From an uncultured Clostridia bacterium (GTDB lineage: Bacteria > Bacillota > Clostridia > Christensenellales > Borkfalkiaceae): a DNA stretch of 64,000 bases. The stretch lies in NCBI GenBank assembly GCA_947631925.1, contig CANRNE010000002.1:62001-126000 (forward strand). The letters run 5' to 3'. The position numbers were made by a program, and so were the translations under genes. The notes under the pieces were generated by a model that saw only the letters and a list, made by a program, of their open reading frames with translations, had not been told where the DNA came from and ran no database searches. Shown here piece after piece: positions 8,142-15,323 of the stretch (position 1 is its first letter; the number at the start of each line of letters is the position of its first letter).

Positions 8142-9650
8142 TTACAGATATCTGCCCGCAATCGCCGCCGCGACGCGAATCCCGTCCGCCGCCGCCGAGG
8201 CAATTCCCCCCGCATAGCCGCATCCCTCGCCGCAGGGGTAGACGCCCTCCGCGCCCGCCGCCTGCAAATCCTCGCCGCGCAAGATGCGCACGGGCGAGCT
8301 CGTCCGCGATTCCACCCCCGTGAGCACGGCATCCGCCGCCCCGAATCCCCTGAGTTTTGCATCCAAATCGGGAATCGCAAGCCGCAGGCAGTCACAGAGC
8401 TCCTGCGGAAGGTAGCTGTCCACGGGCGCAAAGACCGTCCCGCGGGCATAGGTGGGAAGGACGCTCCCGAACGCGCGGCTCTCCCCTTTTGCAAGGAAGT
8501 CCCCGACGAGCTGGACGGGCGCGCGGAAGTCCCCCGCCGCCGCGAAGGCCGCCCGCTCCATCTTCCTCTGAAATTCCACGCCCGCGAGCGGATGTTCGCT
8601 CCCGAAATCCTCCCGCCGCACCTGCACGACGAGGGCGGAATTGGCATTTTTTCCGTCCCGCGCGTAATTGCTCATGCCGTTTGTGACGACGCCGCCCGCC
8701 TCCGAAGCGGAGGGAATGACGACGCCCCCGGGGCACATGCAGAAGGTAAACACCCCGCGCGGCGCCGCATGGGAGACGAGCCGATAGTCCGCAGGGGGAA
8801 GAAGGTCCGCCGCCCCGCCGTACTGCGCCCGCCCAATCTCGCTCTGGAGATGCTCGATGCGCACGCCCGCTGCAAATTCCTTCTGCTCGAGAGAAAACCC
8901 GCGCGCAAGCAGCATTTCAAAGGTATCCCGTGCGCTGTGCCCGACGGCGAGCACGAGCGCGTCCGCAGGCTCCGCCTCACCGTCAAGGCACACGGCGGCA
9001 AGTTTTCCGTCCCGCAAGACGATGTCCGTGAGCGTTGTATGAAAGCGAAAGACCCCACCATGTCCGAGAATGAAGGCTCGGATTCGCGTCAAGATGCCCT
9101 TCAGGCGGTCACTGCCGATGTGCGGCTTGTTGAGGTATTCTATCTCCTCGGGCGCGCCGAATGCCACAAACCGCGCGAGCACTTCGTCGTGATAGGGAGA
9201 GTGGGTGCGCGTGTTGAGTTTTCCGTCCGAAAACGCCCCCGCGCCGCCCTCGCCGAACTGCACATTGCTATTCGGGTCGAGCTTTCCCGTCCTTTGAAAG
9301 AGGTCAATGTCCCTCTCCCGCTCCCCGATGGGTCCGCCCCGTTCCACAATGACGGGCGCGATGCCGTGGTCGATGAGGCGGAGCGCACAGAAGAGCCCCG
9401 CCGGGCCCGCGCCCGCGATGACGACGCGCGGAGTCCCCTTCACCCTCTCATACTGCGGCGCGGGAATTTTTTCCTCCCGCGGCGAACAGTCCACGGTATA
9501 CGTCCAGCGGATGTCCCCCTTGTCGCGCGCGTCGAGAGATTTTTTCACGATGCGGAAGTACTTTGCCCCGCAGCCGAGTTTTTTCTCCGCCACCTCGCGC
9601 ACAGACCGCATATCCCCGATGGGCAGGGAAAATTGCAGCCGCTTCAGCAT
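8142..9650 (-). CDS. FAD-dependent dehydrogenase, COG2509 family
   Basis: A 502-residue flavoprotein of unknown substrate. After an N-terminal region of about 75 residues, the dinucleotide-binding motif GAGPAG is at 80-85, followed by the acidic VERG turn near 102-105. A C-terminal stretch near 470-490 (CGEGCGYAGGI) is the second FAD-contact motif of this family. The start at 9648-9650 overlaps the last seven bases of the upstream flavoprotein gene, implying translational coupling; a longer frame to 9695 starts deep inside that gene. What the pair does together is not known; this protein resembles geranylgeranyl-reductase-like oxidoreductases in fold only. Confidence 0.85.
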   Translation of the reverse strand: MLKRLQFSLPIGDMRSVREVAEKKLGCGAKYFRIVKKSLDARDKGDIRWTYTVDCSPREEKIPAPQYERVKGTPRVVIAGAGPAGLFCALRLIDHGIAPVIVERGGPIGERERDIDLFQRTGKLDPNSNVQFGEGGAGAFSDGKLNTRTHSPYHDEVLARFVAFGAPEEIEYLNKPHIGSDRLKGILTRIRAFILGHGGVFRFHTTLTDIVLRDGKLAAVCLDGEAEPADALVLAVGHSARDTFEMLLARGFSLEQKEFAAGVRIEHLQSEIGRAQYGGAADLLPPADYRLVSHAAPRGVFTFCMCPGGVVIPSASEAGGVVTNGMSNYARDGKNANSALVVQVRREDFGSEHPLAGVEFQRKMERAAFAAAGDFRAPVQLVGDFLAKGESRAFGSVLPTYARGTVFAPVDSYLPQELCDCLRLAIPDLDAKLRGFGAADAVLTGVESRTSSPVRILRGEDLQAAGAEGVYPCGEGCGYAGGIASAAADGIRVAAAIAGRYL

Positions 9651-10783
9651 CTTGCCGCCCCTTCGGCGGCGACGAACGCCGAGGCAAACGCCCACTGCAG
9701 GTTATATCCCCCGCACGCGCCGTCCACATTCAGCATCTCGCCCGCAAAGAAGAGCCCGCTCTGTTTGCGGCTCTCGAGATGTTCGTCCACCTCCGCGAGC
9801 GGAATGCCGCCCTTGGTCACCTGCGCCTCGCCGAATCCGAACGTCCCCGTGACGGGCAGGCGATAGCCCTTGAGCGCCGCAATGAGGGCCTCTTCCCCCG
9901 TCGCACGGCGGGAAAGAAAGCGCCCGAGCCCGTTGGGCACGAGGCAGAGCAGTCTGTCCTCCCCCTCTCCGCATGCGAGCGCGCGGGAGAGCCGTTCCTT
10001 TGTGACCTCGGGCAAAAAGTCCAGCTCGAGGATGTCCCCCTCCTTGGCATAGGAAGAGGCGCGGAAGACGAGGTCGCCCGAGAGGCCGCCATCCGTGAAG
10101 AGGATGTCCCCCCGGTCCGAGAAGATACAGCTTCCCCCGCGCAGAAGGCGGAGTGCGCCGTCGATGCGAATCCCCTTGAGACCGCGCACGAGGGCGGGGT
10201 CCGTCTTCAGCCGCACGAGGGCGGGAGAGAGCGGCGTCACCGTGTGCCCGAAGCGCGTGGCGAGCGCGTATTGGGAGCCGTCCGTTCCGAACTGCGGCGC
10301 GGCCTTTCCGCCCGCCGCTAGCACGACTGCATCCGCATGCACCTGTCCGCCCTCCCATGTGAGCGTAAAATCCCGCTCATATGCAATCGAACGCACCTGC
10401 GCCGAATAACAGATGTGCACGCCGAGACGGGCGAGTTCTCTCCGGAAGAGGTCGACGACGGCAGACGCCTGTCTGCCCGCGGGATACACTCTGCCCCGAC
10501 TGTCCGCCAAAAAGATGCCACCCATGCCCTCGAGAAAGCGCACGGTGTCGCGGTCGGAGAAGCGGGAGAGCACCTTCTCCACCAGTTGCGGTGCATCGGA
10601 AAAATAGCAGTCTCCGCGAAGATTTATGTTGGTGACATTGCCCTGTCCGTTCCCCGTCGCCGCAAGTTTGCGCCCGAGGCGCTCCCCCCGTTCGAGGAGA
10701 ATGACCCGTTTTCCCTTTCTCGCGAGGTGCACGGCGCACGCCATTCCCGCCGCGCCGCCCCCGACGATAGCAATTTTTTCCAT
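9644..10783 (-). CDS. HI0933/BaiN-like NAD(P)/FAD-dependent oxidoreductase
   Basis: A 379-residue flavoprotein. The FAD-binding GGGAAG lies at 8-13, and the C-terminus carries the typical LFFAGEMLNVDG and GGYNLQWAF motifs. Members include YhiN and the bile-acid reductase BaiN, but the sequence gives no proof of substrate. I start at the ATG 10781-10783. It lies seven bases after the -10 box of a consensus promoter, so the mRNA should begin at or next to the A of ATG and have no Shine-Dalgarno leader. The frame extending to 10867 runs back through that promoter and is rejected. It overlaps the next flavoprotein gene by seven bases. Confidence 0.87.
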   Translation of the reverse strand: MEKIAIVGGGAAGMACAVHLARKGKRVILLERGERLGRKLAATGNGQGNVTNINLRGDCYFSDAPQLVEKVLSRFSDRDTVRFLEGMGGIFLADSRGRVYPAGRQASAVVDLFRRELARLGVHICYSAQVRSIAYERDFTLTWEGGQVHADAVVLAAGGKAAPQFGTDGSQYALATRFGHTVTPLSPALVRLKTDPALVRGLKGIRIDGALRLLRGGSCIFSDRGDILFTDGGLSGDLVFRASSYAKEGDILELDFLPEVTKERLSRALACGEGEDRLLCLVPNGLGRFLSRRATGEEALIAALKGYRLPVTGTFGFGEAQVTKGGIPLAEVDEHLESRKQSGLFFAGEMLNVDGACGGYNLQWAFASAFVAAEGAARC

Positions 10784-10789
10784 ATTCTT

Positions 10790-10818
10790 ATCATAACGCA
10801 CGGAAAAAATTTTGTCAA
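10790..10818 (-). promoter_or_regulatory. Promoter of the flavoprotein pair, predicted leaderless
   Basis: TTGACA (10813-10818, minus), a 17-base spacer and TATGAT (10790-10795). The ATG begins six bases after the -10 box. The -35 box faces the divergent -35 at 10823-10828 across four bases. Confidence 0.82.
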
Positions 10819-10822
10819 TGGA

Positions 10823-10851
10823 TTGACAGACGAAGTTTTTCGTGCTACAAT
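10823..10851 (+). promoter_or_regulatory. Promoter of the DUF1508 protein gene
   Basis: TTGACA (10823-10828), 17-base spacer, TACAAT (10846-10851). It is back to back with the minus-strand promoter at 10790-10818, the two -35 boxes forming one short palindrome (10813-10828). Confidence 0.82.
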
Positions 10852-10881
10852 AGAAAAAAAGATGCAAGAAGGAGATTGGAT

Positions 10882-11814
10882 ATGAATATCTATCTTTTAG
10901 CGGAAAGTTTCCTCAGTTGGATTCAGGAAAATCTCATCCTCGTGATTGTGCTCGCGGCGGTCCTCGTCATCATCATCGCCCTGCTCGTCGCCATCATCGT
11001 GCTGCATGTCAAGGACAAGAAGAAGGCAAAGGCTGCGGCGGCACAGGAAGAGACGAAGACTTCGGGAGAAGTCGAAGGCGAGAAGGAAGACGTCGAAGCG
11101 CCCGCCGAGGCTTCCGGGGAAGAGCCCGTCGAGGAGCCTGCGGAAGGACCCGTGGCGGAATCCGTCGAGGAGCCTGCGGAAGAACCCGTGGCGGAACCCG
11201 TCGAGGAACCCGTAAAAACCGAAGAAGAGACGACACCCGCAGTCGATGAGCCTGCGGAGGACGATACAACGAACAAAAAGGAGGATATCCAGATGAAAAC
11301 CGACAAGACCCCCGCTCCCGCGAAGAAAGCAGAGCCCGCAAAGAAGGCGGACGTCAAGAAGACAGAACCCGCCAAGAAGCCCGAACCCAAGAAGGAGACG
11401 AAGCCCCTCGTGTTCAAGCCCGAGGCAAAGAAAGAGGCTCCCGCCCCCGCCCCCGCTCCCGCAGCCAAACCCGAGAAGGTCTCCGGCGCGAACGGCAAAT
11501 GGGTCATTGAGAATGTCAAGGGCAAATTCTGGCTCACGCTCTACGCGCCCAACGGGCAGGTAATGCTGGAGAGCCCCACCCCTTACGCGACCCTTTCGAG
11601 CGCACGGTCGGGCATCAAAACTTATCAGGACAACATCGCAGCGGGCAGACTGGAGATTACCGAGCACAAGAACGGCGACAGCCAGGTGAACGTGCTCAAC
11701 GGCCGCGGCGGCCTCCTTGCCACCAGCTCGACGTATTCGACCCGCTCGCAGGCGGAGAACGCACAGGCTTCCATCAAGCGCTGGGCGGCTACCACCGTCA
11801 TCGAAGAGCTGTAA
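10882..11814 (+). CDS. Membrane-anchored protein with tandem DUF1508 (YegP-like) domains
   Basis: A 310-residue protein of unknown role. One hydrophobic segment (about 18-43) suggests an N-terminal anchor. It is followed by an acidic linker rich in EEP and VEEP (about 58-132), then a basic linker rich in K, P and A (about 145-198), then two copies of the DUF1508 fold (about 206-250 and 260-305), each with the GKFW or GGLL strand and a serine-rich turn before a helix. Usual DUF1508 proteins are short and soluble, so the anchor and the charge-split linker are unusual. The ATG at 10882 has AAGGAG seven bases upstream. A terminator follows at 11910. Confidence 0.85.
   Translation: MNIYLLAESFLSWIQENLILVIVLAAVLVIIIALLVAIIVLHVKDKKKAKAAAAQEETKTSGEVEGEKEDVEAPAEASGEEPVEEPAEGPVAESVEEPAEEPVAEPVEEPVKTEEETTPAVDEPAEDDTTNKKEDIQMKTDKTPAPAKKAEPAKKADVKKTEPAKKPEPKKETKPLVFKPEAKKEAPAPAPAPAAKPEKVSGANGKWVIENVKGKFWLTLYAPNGQVMLESPTPYATLSSARSGIKTYQDNIAAGRLEITEHKNGDSQVNVLNGRGGLLATSSTYSTRSQAENAQASIKRWAATTVIEEL
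11128..11217 (+). repeat. 36-base tandem repeat coding the acidic linker
   Basis: Two full 36-base units (from 11128 and 11164) and a partial third (from 11200) encode the repeated VEEPAE-PVAE segments of the DUF1508 protein linker. Such in-frame repeats change length easily. Confidence 0.75.
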
Positions 11815-11909
11815 GGCTTTAGAAAATCAGGCGTCCGAAACTCGGGCGATTTGCACGGTGCTCCCTGCGCCGTGCTTTCCTGTTGCTTTTTCCATAGGAA
11901 TTGTTGCCT

Positions 11910-11941
11910 AAGCGGTTTGGCAGTCTGTCAAGCCGCTTTTT
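11910..11941 (+). terminator. Terminator of the DUF1508 protein gene
   Basis: A 10-base stem (11910-11919 with 11929-11938, one wobble pair), 9-base loop, then a T-run to 11941. Confidence 0.75.
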
Positions 11942-11957
11942 CGGAACTGAACCCGCG

Positions 11958-12496
11958 TGAATGAGATGTCTCGACGGTGAAGCCCACGAGCCGCAGGCAA
12001 AGTACTTCGCTCGACATGACGAATTTAGAATGCGCCCCACCTCAGTCTCGCTATGCTCGACAGCTCTCTCGGGCAGGTAGAGCCCTGCCCTCGGTCATCG
12101 TTCGCGCGGCGAATGCGCTCACTCTTCGCAAACGCCGCGCACAGCGCACTGTGCTGTGCGCGAAGAATGCGTTTGCTACCCACGGAGGCGCCATGCATGC
12201 CCCTCCCAAGGAATCGCTCCTCATGCCCCCTCCCACGGAGGCGCCATGCATGCCCCTCCCGATGGAATCGCTCCTCATGCCCCCTCCCGGGGAGGGGGGT
12301 AGGGGGGGTGGGTACGAGTTCTAAATTCCTTGCCTTAGGCGGAATTCACTTCCGCCGTGGGCACCCCCATTTGCAACGCCACCGCAGGCTTATTGTCCGA
12401 TGAAACAGTAACGTTTGCGCGGCTAAAAGTATATGAAGGCGCAAACGCCCATCCGCTCGAAGAAAATATTTGCGCACGCAAAGATTTTCTTCGAAA
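11958..12496. repeat. Mosaic intergenic repeat block B3
   Basis: A 0.7 kb gap without a convincing gene. It contains a right-half fragment of R1 (11958-12020), module R2 (12031-12330) and module R3 (12338-12496) ending in hairpin 12458-12493. R2 here has a 54-base tandem duplication (12181-12234 and 12235-12288) that is single in the other copies. Short frames recur within R2, but they are conserved only because the DNA is repeated. Unlike other blocks, the R3 tail here points away from a stop codon: it precedes the plus-strand gene at 12517. Confidence 0.85.
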
Positions 12497-12516
12497 AAAT
12501 AAATAAAGGAGTAATT

Positions 12517-13086
12517 ATGTTAAATTCCGTATTAAGTCGCTACAAAGTCAGCATCCGCATCTCGGTCAAGAGCGCGATTTCCCTGCTCTTGGTCGTGCTT
12601 GCGGTGGCGCTTCCCCAGCTCGGGCACTTCTTCGGGAAGGAATTTTCCTCAATCTATATGCCCATGTATGCGCCCGCCCTGCTCGCGGGGTGCCTCTTGG
12701 GCTACGGCTGGGGGCTCGGCGTCGGGATTCTCTCCCCTGTCGCAAGTTTTGCATTCTCCACCCTCTTCTTGGAGTCCGTCATGCCAACGGCGTCCCGCCT
12801 TCCGTACATGATTTTGGAGCTCGCGCTCTACGGTCTCATCTGCGGGCTGTTTTCCAAGAAGATTGAGAAGAACGCCTTCGTCGCCTTCCCCGTCGTGGCG
12901 CTTGCGCAGATTTCGGGAAGAGCCGTCTATGTCATCTATAATCTGATTGCGGGCAGGACGTTTGCGGAGCTGATGGCGTCCGTTCAGACGGGAATGGTCG
13001 GCCTGTACATTCAGCTCGTCCTCGTGCCCCTCATCGTCATGTTGCTCGCGATGCTCATCAAAAAGGACAGAGGCGGGAGGGAATAA
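12517..13086 (+). CDS. ECF transporter S-component family protein
   Basis: A 189-residue hydrophobic protein with about five or six membrane segments. The segment PALLAGCLLGYGWGLGVG followed by a SPVASF turn, and then LPYMILELALYGLICGL, resembles the substrate-binding S-components of energy-coupling factor vitamin importers. No EcfA or EcfT gene is nearby, which is normal for group II systems that share one energizing module. The substrate cannot be read from the sequence. The ATG at 12517 has AAAGGAG five bases upstream; the frame going back to 12433 is repeat sequence. The next gene starts three bases after the stop. Confidence 0.75.
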   Translation: MLNSVLSRYKVSIRISVKSAISLLLVVLAVALPQLGHFFGKEFSSIYMPMYAPALLAGCLLGYGWGLGVGILSPVASFAFSTLFLESVMPTASRLPYMILELALYGLICGLFSKKIEKNAFVAFPVVALAQISGRAVYVIYNLIAGRTFAELMASVQTGMVGLYIQLVLVPLIVMLLAMLIKKDRGGRE

Positions 13087-13089
13087 CAA

Positions 13090-14220
13090 ATGGCAAACAA
13101 CGAATTTTTCGGAGAAGAGATAAAAAAGCTCGGCTTCGGGTTGATGCGGTTGCCCAAGAAGGGACTGCACACCGACATCGAGCAAGTGAAAGACATGGTC
13201 GACCTCTTCCTCGACGCGGGATTTACATATTTCGACACGGCGTTCGTGTACGGCTCGAGCGAGGAGGACATCAAAAAGGCGCTCGTCGACCGCTATCCCC
13301 GCGACAGATACACGCTTACGACGAAGCTCAACGCCTTTATGATGGCGGGCAGCGAACAGGCGGCGAAAGGTCAATTCTACAAAAGTTTGGAGCGCACGGG
13401 CGCGGGATATTTCGACTTCTATCTTCTCCACGCGCTCATGGCGCACAACTATAAGAAGTACGACGCTTACCACATCTGGGACTTTGTCAAGGAGCAGAAG
13501 GAGAAGGGCCTCGTCAAGCGGTTCGGTTTCTCCTATCACGCCGACCCCGCACTCTTGGACGAGCTGTTGACGGTACACCCCGAGGTGGACTTCATCCAGT
13601 TGCAGATAAACTACGCCGATTGGGAGAACCCGTCGGTGGCGTCCCGCGGCAACTACGAGGTGGCGAGAAAGCACAACAAGCCCGTTGTCATCATGGAGCC
13701 CGTCAAGGGCGGCGCGCTTGCAAATCCGCCCAAGGCGGTGCAGAAGCTGTTCAAGGAATATGCCCCCGACGCTTCCTTTGCGAGCTGGGCAATCCGCTTT
13801 GCCGCGTCCCTCGACGGCGTGATGACCGTGCTTTCGGGCATGTCCAACACCGAGCAGATGCGGGACAACCTTTCGTATATGAAGGATTTTGCGCCGCTCA
13901 ATGACGACGAACAGGAGATTATCCGCAAGGCCCAGCGCATCATGGGACACTCCTCCGCCATCCCCTGCACGGCTTGCCACTACTGCGTGGACGGCTGTCC
14001 GAAGAAGATTGACATTCCCGCCGTCTTTGCGGCGGCGAACAGGCACCTCGGCAATGGCCAGACGGCGCAGGCCATCGAGGCCTACAGGCAGGCGACGGAG
14101 AGCCGCGGGCTCGCCTCTTCCTGCATCGGCTGCAAGCAGTGCGAACGGGCATGCCCCCAGCATCTGCCCATCACAAAGCATCTCAAAGACTGCGCGGCGC
14201 TGCTCGAAACCCGCGAATAG
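13090..14220 (+). CDS. Aldo/keto reductase with C-terminal 4Fe-4S domain (COG1453)
   Basis: A 376-residue cytoplasmic oxidoreductase. Residues 10-275 form the aldo/keto reductase barrel, with candidate catalytic residues D49, Y54, K79 and H114. The C-terminus has two ferredoxin-like cysteine sets: C293, C296, C299, C303 and C345, C348, C351, C355, which would hold two 4Fe-4S clusters. Such fused proteins are common in anaerobes and may pass electrons between ferredoxin and a carbonyl substrate; the substrate is unknown. It sits three bases after the S-component gene, so the two are probably one operon, which hints at (but does not prove) a shared substrate. Confidence 0.9.
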   Translation: MANNEFFGEEIKKLGFGLMRLPKKGLHTDIEQVKDMVDLFLDAGFTYFDTAFVYGSSEEDIKKALVDRYPRDRYTLTTKLNAFMMAGSEQAAKGQFYKSLERTGAGYFDFYLLHALMAHNYKKYDAYHIWDFVKEQKEKGLVKRFGFSYHADPALLDELLTVHPEVDFIQLQINYADWENPSVASRGNYEVARKHNKPVVIMEPVKGGALANPPKAVQKLFKEYAPDASFASWAIRFAASLDGVMTVLSGMSNTEQMRDNLSYMKDFAPLNDDEQEIIRKAQRIMGHSSAIPCTACHYCVDGCPKKIDIPAVFAAANRHLGNGQTAQAIEAYRQATESRGLASSCIGCKQCERACPQHLPITKHLKDCAALLETRE

Positions 14221-14246
14221 TATGAAAAATCAGATGATAAAATGAC

Positions 14247-14274
14247 GCGCGGCGGAACTTTCGTTCCGCCGCGC
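14247..14274. terminator. Bidirectional hairpin between converging genes
   Basis: A perfect 12-base GC-rich stem (14247-14258 with 14263-14274) around a TTTC loop lies between the ends of the aldo/keto reductase gene and khpA. On the minus strand it is followed by TCATTTTAT, so it fits khpA termination well. Confidence 0.75.
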
Positions 14275-14290
14275 ACACGTTTCCAAAAGA

Positions 14291-14533
14291 TTACAGTGTG
14301 TCGTTTTCCTTGATTTCGACGTTGTATTTCTTGGAGCCCTTGGGCGTTGCGGCGCGCACGAGGGTGCGGAGCGCCTTTGCAATCTTGCCCTGCTTGCCGA
14401 TGACCTTCCCCATGTCGGAATCCGCGAGGAGCACGGTGACGTTGATGGCGTCCTCCGTCTCTTCCACGCGATAGTCCACATGCTCCTTGTCCTCGGCGAA
14501 CTGCCCGACGATATAGCGGATGAGTTCTAACAT
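14291..14533 (-). CDS. khpA: KH-domain RNA-binding protein KhpA (YlqC)
   Basis: An 80-residue RNA-binding protein consisting of one KH domain with the GxxG loop (GKQG at 46-49). KhpA proteins work with KhpB/Jag in small-RNA and mRNA binding and in cell-size control in Gram-positive bacteria. The ATG has GGAGG upstream and lies 24 bases after the rpsP stop, the standard rpsP-khpA order. Usually rimM and trmD follow; here the operon ends instead. Confidence 0.92.
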   Translation of the reverse strand: MLELIRYIVGQFAEDKEHVDYRVEETEDAINVTVLLADSDMGKVIGKQGKIAKALRTLVRAATPKGSKKYNVEIKENDTL

Positions 14534-14557
14534 GATATCCTCCGAACGTGCAAGCGA

Positions 14558-14851
14558 TTACTTCTTCTTTTTCTTGCCCTTGGTCTTGGACGGGGAAAGT
14601 TTGTCGCTCTTCTCGATGGCGCCGGCGCGGACCAAGAGGCTTCTGACCGTCTCGGTGGGCTGAACGCCCTTGGAGAGCCAATCTCTCGCCTTGTCGGCAT
14701 CGACGGTGAGCGTCACGGGCTCGGACTTGGGGTCGTAGAAACCGATTTTATCGATATACTCCCCCGTTGCGGCTTTGCGCGCGTCCACGACGACGATGCG
14801 GTAGACGGGGGATTTCTTATCGCCCAATCTTACCAATCTCATTTTGACCAT
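14558..14851 (-). CDS. rpsP: 30S ribosomal protein S16
   Basis: Structural protein of the small subunit, 97 residues, with the typical start VKMRLVRLG and the segment PVYRIVVVDARKA near 16-28. The C-terminus ends in a lysine-rich tail (KKKKK). TGGAGG lies ten bases before the ATG. It follows ffh on the same strand but repeat block B4 (about 470 bases) separates them. Confidence 0.97.
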   Translation of the reverse strand: MVKMRLVRLGDKKSPVYRIVVVDARKAATGEYIDKIGFYDPKSEPVTLTVDADKARDWLSKGVQPTETVRSLLVRAGAIEKSDKLSPSKTKGKKKKK

Positions 14852-14930
14852 TGTATTGTTACCTCCAAATAAATTTCGAATGTTTGATTGATTGTTGTTA
14901 TTGATTGTTATTGCCGCCCGCCCCGCTCTG

Positions 14931-15320
14931 TCATCAGGGCCCAGCCGCGCAAGCGGCGCGGGGAGCCCCCTCCCCCCTTATACCTGAGGGTGGAGCGCCG
15001 CAGTTCTCGCTCAACAGCACGGGGTGCTGTGAGCGGCGGCGCGACAGGAGCGCTGGCAGGCGCGACGGACTTTGCGGCGGTCCCTGCCGCCCAAAGAGGG
15101 GAGGGTAGGGGGTGCCGCTTCCAAATAATGTGCGCGAGCAAAACCACGCTTTTGCGCTGCGCGCCTCAATTTGCAACGCCACCGCAGGCTTATTGTCCGT
15201 TGAAACAGTACCGTTTGTGCGGCTACGAGCGGGAGAAGGTACGAACGCCCATCCGCTCGACGAAAAGATTTGCTTTAGCAAAGATTTTCGCCGAAACAAG
15301 GAAGGATTTTCGCCGAAGCT
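14931..15320. repeat. Mosaic intergenic repeat block B4 (between ffh and rpsP)
   Basis: No gene here. It contains module R4 (from 14931), module R5 (about 14995-15097, with a CAGCAC-GTGCTG hairpin) in the opposite orientation to its copies at 18916 and 56186, and module R3 (15130-15318) ending in hairpin 15258-15293. The tail motif CGAAGC ends four bases before the ffh stop codon. Confidence 0.82.
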
Positions 15321-15323
15321 AAC

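Noticed and set aside
12338-12516. Riboswitch upstream of the ECF S-component gene
   Set aside because: The leader is repeat module R3 with its terminal hairpin. I see no conserved aptamer core of a vitamin riboswitch, although a covariance search would settle it.
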